Part shown: positions 9,296 to 18,249 of the stretch, one piece after another
Numbering within the stretch: position 1 is the stretch's first letter
Layout: each line of letters opens with the position of its first letter
Made by a program: the position numbers and the translations under genes
The notes under the pieces: generated by a model
What the model saw: the letters and a program-made list of their open reading frames with translations, nothing else
Told to the model about the DNA's origin: nothing
Databases searched by the model: none
From: Acinetobacter higginsii
Lineage (GTDB): Bacteria > Pseudomonadota > Gammaproteobacteria > Pseudomonadales > Moraxellaceae
Length of the DNA stretch: 64,000 nucleotides
Direction: 5' to 3'
NCBI RefSeq assembly: GCF_000369525.1
Contig: NZ_KB850072.1
Coordinates: 1,734,760 to 1,798,759 of the forward strand

Positions 9296-9691
9296 ATGTT
9301 TACACTTTCGATTACACCCAGATTCTATGAAACCGATGCTTTTGGACATATCAACAATACTGTCATTACAGGCTGGTTTGAAACTGCACGTGAACCTGTT
9401 TTTCGCTTATTCAACCCAAGTATGGAAATCAAAAATCTACCTTTGATTCTCGCTCGGGTTGAAGTTGATTTTGTTGCACAAATCTATTACGGCGCGGATA
9501 TCGAAATCAAAACATGGATTGAACATATCGGCAATTCTTCTTTTATTGTGGCGCATGAAGCTTGGCAAAATGAGCACTGCGTTGCACGTGGCAAAGCGGT
9601 TCAGGTGTATTTTGATTTCAGCACGCAAAAATCAGGTCGTATTCCAGATCAATTCCGTGACCCGTTGCAACAATATCTGATAAGCCAATAA
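9296..9691 (+). CDS. acyl-CoA thioesterase, 4HBT hot-dog fold (YbgC-like)
   Basis: Cytoplasmic 131-residue single hot-dog-domain protein. The motif YETDAFGHINN near residue 11 is the acidic active-site signature of the 4-hydroxybenzoyl-CoA thioesterase family (D-x-x-G-H-x-N), and the central helix region WFETAREPVF follows. It hydrolyses acyl-CoA thioesters; the acyl chain preferred cannot be read from sequence. It stands alone between adeC and a convergent peroxidase gene. Confidence 0.85.
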   Translation: MFTLSITPRFYETDAFGHINNTVITGWFETAREPVFRLFNPSMEIKNLPLILARVEVDFVAQIYYGADIEIKTWIEHIGNSSFIVAHEAWQNEHCVARGKAVQVYFDFSTQKSGRIPDQFRDPLQQYLISQ

Positions 9692-9697
9692 AGATTT

Positions 9698-9729
9698 TCC
9701 GCTGAAATAAACCGATTGATTTCAGCGGA
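9698..9729. terminator. bidirectional terminator between convergent genes
   Basis: A perfect 11-bp inverted repeat, TCCGCTGAAAT (9698-9708) and ATTTCAGCGGA (9719-9729), lies between the convergent thioesterase and DyP genes. Confidence 0.75.
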
Positions 9730-9735
9730 TTAAAC

Positions 9736-10677
9736 TTATTCGCCTAAATCTTCGAGAAAATCAAAGGTCGGTACAAAGAATAGGCTACCTGAAACAGCGG
9801 TACTAAAATCAAGTAGGCGGTCGACATGACCATTTTCCTTGCCAAGGAACATATTTTCAAGCATGGTTTTGGTGATATTAAAAGAGCGTGAATAACCGAT
9901 AAAGAAGGTACCGTATTCCCCCTCAGACGGATTTGAAAACGGCATATTGGCTCTGAGAATTTTCAACTCATTGCCCTCTGCATCATGGGCTTTACTGACA
10001 ACGTTATGGGCATTGAGCGGCTTGACATCATCCCCTAGCTCCACATCATCATACTTTTTACGACCAATCACTTTCTCCTGCTGTTCTGTGGTCAGCCCTT
10101 TCCACATCTCCATGTTATGCAGGTATTTTTGGATAAACACATAACTGCCGCCAAGAAATTCAGCATCTTCCGAACCAACATAGGCGATTTCTTTGGCAAT
10201 TTCATGCTCAGGATTCTCTGTACCATCCACAAAACCAAGAATGGCACGACCATCAAAGTAACGAAAGCCTTTGGTCTCGCTAATTGGATAGGTATCCTCT
10301 TTGAGTTGCTCATGCAAAATCGAGGCAAGTTCATAGCAGATCGCCATTTGATTGGCGCGAATATGAAAAAACAAATCCCCAGCTGTTGCAACGGCGGTAT
10401 ATTTTGGCCCTTTGATTTCCTGAAATGGCGCAAGCTCTTTCGGTTTATTTAACTCAGGAAACAGTAAGTCCCAGGCATTCGAACCAATCCCTACAGAGGC
10501 ACTAAAATTACTATTCGGAAAACGATTGGTCAGACTGCGTACCAATGCGGAAAAATTCGCAAGAAAATCAATTACCCCTGAATGATCAGGATTACTATTG
10601 ATTCCGAGTACGATAAATAAAGCATTTTCACCTGAAAGATTATTGATCACAGGCTGAGGTCTTAAAGGTGTATTCAT
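9736..10677 (-). CDS. DyP-type haem peroxidase
   Basis: Haem peroxidase of 313 residues from the dye-decolorising family (YfeX-like, cytoplasmic class B, since there is no Tat signal). The family signature GFVDGTENP with the distal Asp is present, as is the conserved Arg region FFIGYSRS. The proximal His is probably the one in VSKAHDAEGN. It reduces H2O2 while oxidising a broad range of substrates; the physiological substrate is unknown. It lies 84 bp downstream of fdhD on the same strand, so it may be co-transcribed, but no functional link is evident. Confidence 0.9.
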   Translation of the reverse strand: MNTPLRPQPVINNLSGENALFIVLGINSNPDHSGVIDFLANFSALVRSLTNRFPNSNFSASVGIGSNAWDLLFPELNKPKELAPFQEIKGPKYTAVATAGDLFFHIRANQMAICYELASILHEQLKEDTYPISETKGFRYFDGRAILGFVDGTENPEHEIAKEIAYVGSEDAEFLGGSYVFIQKYLHNMEMWKGLTTEQQEKVIGRKKYDDVELGDDVKPLNAHNVVSKAHDAEGNELKILRANMPFSNPSEGEYGTFFIGYSRSFNITKTMLENMFLGKENGHVDRLLDFSTAVSGSLFFVPTFDFLEDLGE

Positions 10678-10761
10678 AATATTTGGGAATAAAAAAACTT
10701 AATGCTCATATCCTACACAAATCAATGCATTAGAGATCAGCCAAATCACAAATTTTTACCA

Positions 10762-11550
10762 TTATTCAGTATATAAAACAAAGCTCTCACCGCGGCAAAA
10801 ACTGGCTAAGGTGAGATTTAATTGTTTTGCCATTTCAATCGCCATACTGGTGGGTGCAGAAATGGTCGCCAATAGAGCAATATTGGATTGCACACATTTG
10901 CGGATCAACTCATAACTGGCACGACTGGTCATCACCACAAAACCCTCCGCAACATCCATTTTCTGTTCAGCCAAGTACCCCAATAATTTATCTAGAGCAT
11001 TATGCCGACCAACATCTTCAAATAACGCTACGATCTGACCTTTCACGACCCATGCTGCGGCGTGTGCTCCACCGGTCAGTTCAGTAATTTTTTGTCTGAC
11101 TTTTAATTGTGCAATTGCATTTGGAATTTGGCTTAACCATGTTGAAGAAACATGGGTACTGACCGCAGGTAGATTTGCATAGAGTTGCTTTAGACTTTCA
11201 ATACCACATAAACCACAACCTGTACGCCCGACCATCATACGTCGATGCGCTTTTAAAGCCATGAAAGCACGGGATGAAATGGTCATGTCCACTTCAACCC
11301 CCAATTCATTTTGACGAATATCGAGTGAATACAACTCGCTTAAATTTTGTAATATTCCTTCCGAGAGACTAAAGCCTTTGGCAAAGACCTCTAGATCCGA
11401 TGGTGTTGCCATCATGACGGCATGCGAAATACCATTATAAATTAAGGCAACAGGATACTCCTGAACAATATAATCCAGTTCATTTTCAGAAATCTCGCGA
11501 TGGAAACGATGCACTTGCATCGTTTCATAACCTCGTGTTTTTGTGTCCAC
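10762..11550 (-). CDS. fdhD: FdhD formate dehydrogenase accessory sulfurtransferase
   Basis: Protein of 262 residues that passes sulfur from the IscS cysteine desulfurase to the molybdenum cofactor of formate dehydrogenases. The catalytic pair is in the CGLCG motif (Cys112 and Cys115), and GGAHAAAWV and EDVGRHNALDK are family hallmarks. The start is the GTG at 11550 with GAGG just upstream; an ATG 10 codons in (11520) is possible. It lies 48 bp after the molybdo-oxidoreductase gene on the same strand, matching its job as that enzyme's maturation factor. Confidence 0.92.
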   Translation of the reverse strand: MDTKTRGYETMQVHRFHREISENELDYIVQEYPVALIYNGISHAVMMATPSDLEVFAKGFSLSEGILQNLSELYSLDIRQNELGVEVDMTISSRAFMALKAHRRMMVGRTGCGLCGIESLKQLYANLPAVSTHVSSTWLSQIPNAIAQLKVRQKITELTGGAHAAAWVVKGQIVALFEDVGRHNALDKLLGYLAEQKMDVAEGFVVMTSRASYELIRKCVQSNIALLATISAPTSMAIEMAKQLNLTLASFCRGESFVLYTE

Positions 11551-11598
11551 ACTTACCTCATTTGCATCACTGATTCGAAAAAATAGATTTCCAATCAG

Positions 11599-14010
11599 CT
11601 ATGCGTTACTCACGCGTTCATTGGCATGCTCAGGGTCAACTTCAACATTCAAATTAAAATGTGCTGGTGCATTACCTGCATGCAAAATCACAGGGATGCT
11701 TTTAGACGCTGGAATTTTGGCGTATTTGTCATGGCTACCCAAAGCCACTAAGGGATTGGTTTCTGGATAATAAGCCGCCAGACTACCTTGTGGAATGTTA
11801 TACGGTACGATACGGAAACTATGTACAATCCGTTTCACACCATCCGAGAATACACTCTCAATATCAACCCATTGGTCTGCTTCAAAGCCTGCTGCATCAA
11901 TATCGGTTTGATTCATAAACAACACACGGCGTTGCCCGAATACACCGCGATAACGGTCATCCAAACCATATAACGTGGTGTTGTACTGGTCATGCGAACG
12001 AGTGGTCATCAAGGTATACACCTGCTGTTCACTATAAGCAGCCGCATATTGATTTTCTTTATCTTCGTAAACTTCGGCCAGTGGTGTAATCAAAAACTGG
12101 GCTTTACCACTTGGTGTATTCCAGACATGCTGATTGGCAGGATGCTCCAAATGGAAACCACTTGGTTGATAGACCCGTTGATTGAAATCATGAAATTCAT
12201 CAAAAACATCGGCAATCGAATCACGGATACGGTCATAACTTTCGATATACCAACGCCATTTCACCTTACTTTCAGGCAATGCTGCTTCTGCCATACGCGC
12301 CACAATATCGGGTTCAGACAAGATATTTTCAGAGATCGGTGGATTACGTCCTGCTGAAAGATGCACATTCGACATCGAATCTTCCACCGAAATTGCTTGT
12401 GCGCCATGCACTTGCATATCTATTTCGGTACGCCCTAAGCAAGGTAGCATCAACGCATCTTTGCCACAGACCAGATGGCTACGATTCAACTTGGTAGTAA
12501 TGTTAACGGTTAAGTTACAACGGCGTAATGCTTCTTGGGTATAAGGTGTATCAGGCGTTGCGACCGCAAAGTTTCCGCCCAAACCAATAAAGACTTTTAC
12601 ATCACCTTCATACATAGCCTTAATGGTATCGACCACACCAAAACCATGTTTACGCGGTGACTTGATGCCAAATACCCGATCAATACTATCTAGCAAGGCA
12701 TCACTTGGGTTTTCATTAATTCCCATGGTTCGGTCGCCTTGCACATTACTGTGCCCACGCACTGGACAAAGACCAGCCCCTGGACGACCAATATGTCCTC
12801 GTGCCAGCATCAAGTTCGCCAACATATGAATATTGGCTGTACCATGACGGTGTTGGGTAATACCCATCCCCCAACAAAAAATAGCAGTTTTTGCATCCAT
12901 ATACATCTTGGCAATCGATTCTAAATGCTCAGGTGAAAGTCCAGTATGTTTATGAATTTCAGACCATTCAGTACGATCTATCTCCGCCAGCATCTCATCA
13001 AAACCAATGGTATTCATTTCAATGAAGCTACGATCAAAAACGCTTGCTTTTCCTTTCGCAAGCGCCTTTTTATCCCATTCCAGTAAATGCTTCATCACCC
13101 CAAACATCAGCGCATAGTCCCCCCCAATTTTGGGCTGGAAATAATAACGGCTGATTGGAGTACTGCCATTGGTCATCATTTCTAGCGGCGCTTGTGGGTC
13201 TTGAAAACGCTCTAAACCACGCTCTTTAATAGGATTAATGGCAACAATATTACCACCACGACGCGAAACCTCTCTTAAGGTTGCCAACATCCGTGGATGG
13301 TTGGTGCCTGGATTATGCCCAAAGCTAAAAATGGCATCTGCCTGATCGAAATCATCCAAAATGACCGTGCCCTTACCTAAACCAATCGCATCTTTTAAGC
13401 CAACACTGGTGGTTTCGTGGCACATATTGGAACAGTCTGGAAAATTATTGGTCCCGAAGCTGCGGACAAATAATTGGTACAAAAAAGCCGCTTCATTGCT
13501 GGCACGACCAGAGGTATAAAATGCAGCTTGATCAGGATGATCAAGCGCCTGTAGATGTTTGGCAATTAACTGAAAAGCTTCATCCCAAGAAATCGGTACA
13601 TATTTATCCGAGACTGGGTCATAACGCATCGGGTCAGTTAAACGACCCAAATCTTCCAGATAGAAATCATTCTGTTCAGCGAGCCAGCTCACGGTATGCT
13701 GTGCAAAAAATTCAGGTGTTACCGTTTTACTGGTTGCTTCGAAAGCCACAGCCTTGGCACCGTTTTCACAGAAGTTAAAGGCATGCGCATCTTTCTTCTC
13801 AGGCCATGCACAGCCCGGACAGTCAAAACCAGTCGGCTGATTAATATTGAGTAAGGTGATTGAACCTTTTTTTAAAATATCTTGTCTTTTTAGGTTTCGG
13901 GCGACACTCAGTAATGCGCCCCATCCACCTGCGGGTTGGGTATAGGGTTCAATTCTGGCAAAACTGGTATTTTCTTGCTTATGAATGGTTTGTTCTGAGT
14001 TATCCATCAT
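11599..14010 (-). CDS. FdhF/YdeP-family molybdopterin oxidoreductase
   Basis: Large bis-MGD oxidoreductase of about 803 residues. The N terminus has CPGCAWPEKK, which characterises the YdeP branch rather than a full ferredoxin-type cluster. SNMCHETTSVGL with a candidate Mo-ligand Cys follows, and the C-terminal dinucleotide-binding domain contains TTRSHDQYNTT. YdeP-type proteins are called formate dehydrogenase-like, but their reaction is mostly unproven. Start: two adjacent ATGs at 14010 and 14007 lie 4-7 bases after GAGGG, while an upstream ATG at 14040 has no such site. It is followed by fdhD in an apparent operon. A 24-bp palindrome lies 104 bp upstream. Confidence 0.87.
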   Translation of the reverse strand: MMDNSEQTIHKQENTSFARIEPYTQPAGGWGALLSVARNLKRQDILKKGSITLLNINQPTGFDCPGCAWPEKKDAHAFNFCENGAKAVAFEATSKTVTPEFFAQHTVSWLAEQNDFYLEDLGRLTDPMRYDPVSDKYVPISWDEAFQLIAKHLQALDHPDQAAFYTSGRASNEAAFLYQLFVRSFGTNNFPDCSNMCHETTSVGLKDAIGLGKGTVILDDFDQADAIFSFGHNPGTNHPRMLATLREVSRRGGNIVAINPIKERGLERFQDPQAPLEMMTNGSTPISRYYFQPKIGGDYALMFGVMKHLLEWDKKALAKGKASVFDRSFIEMNTIGFDEMLAEIDRTEWSEIHKHTGLSPEHLESIAKMYMDAKTAIFCWGMGITQHRHGTANIHMLANLMLARGHIGRPGAGLCPVRGHSNVQGDRTMGINENPSDALLDSIDRVFGIKSPRKHGFGVVDTIKAMYEGDVKVFIGLGGNFAVATPDTPYTQEALRRCNLTVNITTKLNRSHLVCGKDALMLPCLGRTEIDMQVHGAQAISVEDSMSNVHLSAGRNPPISENILSEPDIVARMAEAALPESKVKWRWYIESYDRIRDSIADVFDEFHDFNQRVYQPSGFHLEHPANQHVWNTPSGKAQFLITPLAEVYEDKENQYAAAYSEQQVYTLMTTRSHDQYNTTLYGLDDRYRGVFGQRRVLFMNQTDIDAAGFEADQWVDIESVFSDGVKRIVHSFRIVPYNIPQGSLAAYYPETNPLVALGSHDKYAKIPASKSIPVILHAGNAPAHFNLNVEVDPEHANERVSNA

Positions 14011-14113
14011 GTTGCCCTCATCTGAGCTATTTTTTAACATTTGCTACAGATAGGATTAACATGAATTGTGCTTCTTTTCTATTCTTGATTTGTCTCATTC
14101 GATCAATTAGAGC

Positions 14114-14137
14114 GTTAAAATCTCTCTTGATTTTAAC
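14114..14137. promoter_or_regulatory. palindrome upstream of the fdhF-like gene, possible operator
   Basis: GTTAAAATC (14114-14122), a 6-base loop, then GATTTTAAC (14129-14137): a perfect 9-bp inverted repeat in the 5' region of the molybdo-oxidoreductase gene. It has no T-run and is not at a gene end, so an operator is more likely than a terminator. The cognate regulator is unknown. Confidence 0.4.
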
Positions 14138-14156
14138 AATTACAACCAAGCCCAAA

Positions 14157-14198
14157 ACAAAAAAAACTTACTGGCAAGTGCTCAAAATCACCAGTAAG
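14157..14198 (-). terminator. Rho-independent terminator of the 14231-15299 pair
   Basis: On the minus strand CTTACTGG (14198-14191) pairs with CCAGTAAG (14174-14167) and is followed by a run of T (14166 down to 14158). Confidence 0.8.
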
Positions 14199-14230
14199 AG
14201 AGAAAAAACAAGCTTCGGATTAAAAAATAG

Positions 14231-14404
14231 TTATTTATTTGATTGAACTGTTGATTGTACATGAGCAGCATTTTGCTTCTGTTGCGATGGCATATAATCA
14301 GGTTGGTTGCTCACAGCCAGAAAGAAAAAGACTAAGAATAAACAACCCAATAAAATACTGATTCCAACCGCAAGGTATGGGAATTTTGATTGCTGTTGAG
14401 ACAT
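14231..14404 (-). CDS. small single-pass membrane protein, unknown function
   Basis: A 57-residue protein starting at the ATG at 14404, preceded by an AGGAG site. One clear membrane helix (about residues 9-31, LAVGISILLGCLFLVFFFLAV) is followed by a polar, Gln-rich tail. It lies 43 bp downstream of the 283-residue gene on the same strand and just ahead of a strong terminator, so the two form a likely operon. I do not recognise the family. Confidence 0.6.
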   Translation of the reverse strand: MSQQQSKFPYLAVGISILLGCLFLVFFFLAVSNQPDYMPSQQKQNAAHVQSTVQSNK

Positions 14405-14447
14405 GAGCTCTGCTCCTATTGAAAGACTAAAACTTAATTCATAACAA

Positions 14448-15299
14448 TTACATGGTGGATAAAGCCTTAAAACTAGCGCCATTTTGAATACGGGTTTGCA
14501 TGTATTCGGCATAGACCGATAACTTTTCAAAAATATGTTCCGAATAGAACATATCCTCGATTAAATGAGCCGCTTGGGCTGGGCTAAACTGACCAATCTT
14601 CGCGACTAGATTTGCATTAAGACTGGAAAACAAAGTACACAGGTTTTTATGTGCTTCATCTTTGTTTTTAAATAGCAGTTTGCGCGTATTAATCAATTCA
14701 TCATTGAGCATGCTTGGCCTACGATCAGCATCAATCACATCAATTTTTACATCAAAATACTCTTCTAGGATCTGAATCTGTTGCTGATCTAAGGATAAAT
14801 GCGTGACCAAAAAAATATGAAAAACATCTGTACGACACAGTGCCTTGACTAAACAACGGAACAGAAAATCTTGCTCTGCTTTTGCATCATCGACCAGCTC
14901 GATATACAGTTTTAGGCTATGAATCACATCTTCGATTTTAAGATTGACGCTTTTATCGGCTTGATAGTATTGATTCAATATCTTAAGTACAGAGGACGAG
15001 ACTGGCGTGGTATAAATCACCGGCTGATTTAAATTGGCAATCATAAATGGTGCAAATAAATAGGCGAGATTATTGTCATTTTCCACTATTTCAGCTTGAG
15101 CAATATAAGCGACCTTCTCCTTAGAAAAATCTCTCAGTACCTTGCCTCTTAATAAGGTTGCTTCAAGATTTACATATTCAAGACTTAGCTGTTGTTGTAC
15201 TGCTTGCGAAGGCACTTTGCTTTGAAAAAGCTGAGTCAACGCATTAAGTTCTTTAGTGATAAACATAGTCATACGCCATTCAGTCCGAATTAGTGTCAT
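14448..15299 (-). CDS. hypothetical protein, 283 residues
   Basis: I do not recognise this protein. It is soluble-looking, rich in Leu and Glu, without membrane segments, signal peptide or cysteine motif. Internal starts at residue 10 (MTMFITKEL) or 12 are possible and no start has a strong ribosome site. It is probably co-transcribed with the small membrane protein downstream. It lies between the formate-dehydrogenase-like genes and cydAB, but nothing in it points to respiration. Confidence 0.6.
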   Translation of the reverse strand: MTLIRTEWRMTMFITKELNALTQLFQSKVPSQAVQQQLSLEYVNLEATLLRGKVLRDFSKEKVAYIAQAEIVENDNNLAYLFAPFMIANLNQPVIYTTPVSSSVLKILNQYYQADKSVNLKIEDVIHSLKLYIELVDDAKAEQDFLFRCLVKALCRTDVFHIFLVTHLSLDQQQIQILEEYFDVKIDVIDADRRPSMLNDELINTRKLLFKNKDEAHKNLCTLFSSLNANLVAKIGQFSPAQAAHLIEDMFYSEHIFEKLSVYAEYMQTRIQNGASFKALSTM

Positions 15300-15629
15300 T
15301 CAAACGACTTACAATGCTTGATCAATATTTAACACACTGCATCGTTGCTTGATGCTATTTTGAATCAGGTACAAACAACTGAATAGCTACAGAGTTTCGC
15401 TAAAAAAATATAACAGATCATTTATGGACACCCCATCTGTTATAAAAAAACAAAAAGAAATTGTACCTACTCATATACAACAGAATATTGGATGATGAAT
15501 AAAACTTAAATCGCTTTTAAATATCCAAGCCACAGCTTTTTCAGGTTCTGCTTATTTTCAAACATTTAAGTCCGTTCTTTCACATTTTCCTAGCGACTGC
15601 TTTTGCTGGTCTGTTATAGGAGAGGATAT
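15300..15629. other. 330-bp intergenic region upstream of cydA
   Basis: No gene is visible. The stretch is very AT-rich and holds the 5' regions of the divergent 14448-15299 gene and of cydA. The one clear structure is the inverted repeat at 15409-15444. A TTGATCAAT at 15319 only resembles half of an FNR site. Confidence 0.6.
15409..15444. repeat. 10-bp inverted repeat with flanking A-runs
   Basis: TATAACAGAT (15409-15418) and ATCTGTTATA (15435-15444) are perfect complements around a 16-base loop. A-runs lie on both sides of the plus strand, so on the minus strand the hairpin is followed by T residues. It could be a minus-strand terminator or an operator for cydAB about 190 bp upstream of the cydA start. 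Confidence 0.5.
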
Positions 15630-17078
15630 ATGGATCTCGGTCTCACTGCTTTAGAATTAGCCCGAATACAGTTTGCGTTTACTGTTTCATTTCACATTAT
15701 CTTTCCCGCCACCTCGATTGGTCTCGCCTGTTTTCTTGCCATGTTGGAATGGAAATGGCTGCGTACTCAAAACCCCATTTATAAAGATTTATTCAAATTC
15801 TGGATCAAAATCTTTGCGGTTGCCTTTGGGATGGGTGTGGTATCTGGCGTAGTGATGAGCTACCAGTTTGGTACCAACTGGAGTGAATTTTCCCGTATTG
15901 CGGGAAGCGTGACTGGCCCTTTGCTCACTTATGAAGTATTGAGTGCTTTCTTCTTGGAAGCGGGCTTCTTGGGCATCATGCTGTTTGGTTGGGGACGAGT
16001 TAGCCCCAAAGCCCATTTCTTTGCCACCTTGATGGTTGCCATCGGCACCTGTATTTCCATGTTCTGGATTCTCTCCTCCAACAGTTGGATGCAGACACCG
16101 CAAGGTTTTACGATCGAGAATGGCATCATTATTCCAACCGATTGGTGGGCGATCGTATTTAATCCCTCCTTCCCTTATCGCTTTGCCCATATGGCCGCTG
16201 CTGCATTTTTAGTGTCTTCCTTACTTGTGGTGGGTACTGCAGCATGGCATCTGATCAAAGGCCGTCGTGATGAACTGATCAAAAAATCATTTTCAATGGG
16301 GCTTTGGATGGTGCTGGTCACTTCCTGCTTGCAAGTGGTGATTGGTGATAATCATGGCTTAAATACCTTGAAGCATCAGCCGGCAAAATTGGCCGCAATG
16401 GAAGGTCATTGGGAGACCAATTATGATGAAGGAATGCCACTGTACTTATTTGGCATTCCAGATATGCAAGAAGAACGTACCAAATATGCAATTGCGATTC
16501 CAAATCTAGGCAGTCTGATTTTGACTCATTCTATGGATGGTACAGTCAAAGGCTTAAAAGACTTCGCCCCAGAAGACCGACCAAACTCAACCATTGTGTT
16601 TTGGAGTTTCCGTGTCATGGTCGGACTTGGCATGTTAATGGTGCTGCTCTCTTTCGTTGCCTTATGGCTGCGTAAAAAAGGCAAGCTTTATGGATCATCT
16701 TGGTTTCATAAATTCGCTTTTGTCATGGGGCCTACAGGCTATATTGCCTTACTGGCGGGATGGGTGACGACTGAAGTTGGCCGTCAACCTTGGGTGATTT
16801 ATGGGGTGATGCGTACCAAAGATGGTTTGTCGCATACCGTGACTGCCGATCAAGTCGGTATCAGTTTGATCATTTTCGTGGTGGTCTATGCCATCGTGTT
16901 TGGTAGCGGTATTTACTACATGCTGAAACTATTGAAAAAAGGTCCTGAATTTATTGAAGCGATTGATCTTGAGCCAGCTGGCCATGGTCACTTCAAGACC
17001 CCAATGCGTCCATTAAGTGCGGTCGATGAAAGCATTGACCAACAAGACCAGACCAAAGAGGAGAACCGCCATGATTGA
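15630..17078 (+). CDS. cydA: cytochrome bd-type quinol oxidase subunit I (CIO type)
   Basis: Haem-carrying subunit I, 482 residues, of a cytochrome bd quinol:O2 oxidoreductase in the inner membrane. His19 in FTVSFHIIFP and a second His in PYRFAHMAAAAF are haem ligands, and the quinol-binding region has GDNHGLNTLKHQPAK and EGHWET. It is about 40 residues shorter than E. coli CydA because the Q-loop is short, as in the cyanide-insensitive oxidases (CioA). Start 15630 (MDLGLTALE) follows AGGAGAGG at 15618-15625. Its end overlaps cydB by 8 bp. Confidence 0.94.
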   Translation: MDLGLTALELARIQFAFTVSFHIIFPATSIGLACFLAMLEWKWLRTQNPIYKDLFKFWIKIFAVAFGMGVVSGVVMSYQFGTNWSEFSRIAGSVTGPLLTYEVLSAFFLEAGFLGIMLFGWGRVSPKAHFFATLMVAIGTCISMFWILSSNSWMQTPQGFTIENGIIIPTDWWAIVFNPSFPYRFAHMAAAAFLVSSLLVVGTAAWHLIKGRRDELIKKSFSMGLWMVLVTSCLQVVIGDNHGLNTLKHQPAKLAAMEGHWETNYDEGMPLYLFGIPDMQEERTKYAIAIPNLGSLILTHSMDGTVKGLKDFAPEDRPNSTIVFWSFRVMVGLGMLMVLLSFVALWLRKKGKLYGSSWFHKFAFVMGPTGYIALLAGWVTTEVGRQPWVIYGVMRTKDGLSHTVTADQVGISLIIFVVVYAIVFGSGIYYMLKLLKKGPEFIEAIDLEPAGHGHFKTPMRPLSAVDESIDQQDQTKEENRHD

Positions 17079-18075
17079 TTTATCTCTGATTTGGGTCGGC
17101 ATTATCGGTCTTGGTGTATTGATCTATGTCATTTTGGATGGTTTTGATCTCGGTATTGGCATTCTGTTCCCTTTCATCAAAAGCCGTGAAGAACGTGATG
17201 TGATGATGAATACTGTCGCACCGGTCTGGGATGGTAATGAAACATGGATGGTGCTTGGTGGTGCAGGTTTGTTTGCGGCCTTCCCATTGGTCTATTCAAC
17301 CGTTCTTTCAGCCTTATATATGCCGATTACCTTGATGGTGATTGCATTGATTTTCCGTGGCGTTGCCTTTGAATTCCGTTTTAAGGCCAATCGCACCAAA
17401 CATTTATGGGATCAAGCCTTTATCTGGGGTTCAATTCTATCCAGCTTCCTGCAAGGCGTAATTTTAGGCGCTTATATTCAGGGCATCCAAACCACCAATG
17501 GTATTTTCTCAGGTTCAGGTTTAGATTGGTTCACTCCTTTCGCCTTATTTACCGGACTGGGTGTGGTTGCCATGTATGCAGCGCTCGGTTGTGGCTGGTT
17601 GATTATGAAAACCGACCATGAGCTACGAGATCAGATGTATGCACTGATGCCTAAACTGATCATGCTGCTATTTGTGGTTTTTGCAGGTGTCAGTCTCTAT
17701 ACCCCACTGACCCATCCTGAAATTGCAGCGCGTTGGTTTGCTTTGCCGAATCTGCTGTATTTTAGCCCTGTACCCATCTTAGTACTGCTATTTACATTCT
17801 TGATTTTAAAAGCATGTAAAGAGCGTCAGGACTTTAAACCTTTTATTTATACCTTGGCACTCGTGTTCTTGGCCTTTACTGGATTTGTGATCAGCCTCTG
17901 GCCGAATATCATTCCACCATCGGTCACGATTTGGGAAGCAGCGGCACCGCATTCTAGTCAGAAATTTGCATTGGTTGGTGCGGTAATTCTGATCCCAATC
18001 ATTATCGCCTATACCATCCTGTCGTACTGGGTATTTCGAGATAAAGTACGGGTTGGAGATACGGGTTATCACTAA
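17071..18075 (+). CDS. cydB: cytochrome bd-type quinol oxidase subunit II
   Basis: Subunit II, 334 residues, very hydrophobic with about eight membrane segments. LDGFDLGIGILFPF and VWDGNETWMVLGGAGLFAAFP are invariant CydB motifs. The start at 17071 (MIDLSLIW) follows GAGGAG at 17058-17063 and overlaps the cydA end by 8 bp, so translation is coupled. It pairs with CydA and with the 40-residue protein that follows 13 bp downstream. Confidence 0.95.
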   Translation: MIDLSLIWVGIIGLGVLIYVILDGFDLGIGILFPFIKSREERDVMMNTVAPVWDGNETWMVLGGAGLFAAFPLVYSTVLSALYMPITLMVIALIFRGVAFEFRFKANRTKHLWDQAFIWGSILSSFLQGVILGAYIQGIQTTNGIFSGSGLDWFTPFALFTGLGVVAMYAALGCGWLIMKTDHELRDQMYALMPKLIMLLFVVFAGVSLYTPLTHPEIAARWFALPNLLYFSPVPILVLLFTFLILKACKERQDFKPFIYTLALVFLAFTGFVISLWPNIIPPSVTIWEAAAPHSSQKFALVGAVILIPIIIAYTILSYWVFRDKVRVGDTGYH

Positions 18076-18088
18076 GGAGCAGCTTGGC

Positions 18089-18211
18089 ATGAAAATTAAA
18101 TCTCTGCATTTAAGCCAAACGCAATGGTTTATAATACTGTGGTTACTTGGATTTTTTGCACTCGCCATCATTGCAGGTCTCTTTAGACTGCTATTGATGT
18201 TTGCTTATTAA
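18089..18211 (+). CDS. DUF2474-type small subunit of the CIO oxidase
   Basis: A 40-residue single-pass membrane protein beginning MKIKSLHLSQTQWF, with AAGGAG (18074-18079) 9 bases before the ATG at 18089. One helix (about residues 12-36) is followed by the RLLLMF end typical of the DUF2474 proteins encoded after CioA/CioB-type subunits, which are analogous to CydX. It is probably a structural third subunit of the oxidase. It is easily missed because of its length. Confidence 0.75.
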   Translation: MKIKSLHLSQTQWFIILWLLGFFALAIIAGLFRLLLMFAY

Positions 18212-18218
18212 AAAAGAG

Positions 18219-18249
18219 ATGGAACAGCTTGCATACCAAGCTGTTCCAT
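18219..18249. terminator. perfect 13-bp inverted repeat after the cyd operon
   Basis: ATGGAACAGCTTG (18219-18231) and CAAGCTGTTCCAT (18237-18249) form a strong hairpin just after the small cyd subunit, ending 5 bp before the next start codon. There is no T-run on the plus strand. It may end the cyd transcript, act as an operator for the MocR gene, or both. Confidence 0.6.

Noticed and set aside
15319..15334. TTGATCAATATT as an FNR site upstream of cydA
   Set aside because: It does not fit TTGAT-N4-ATCAA and lies far from the cydA start.
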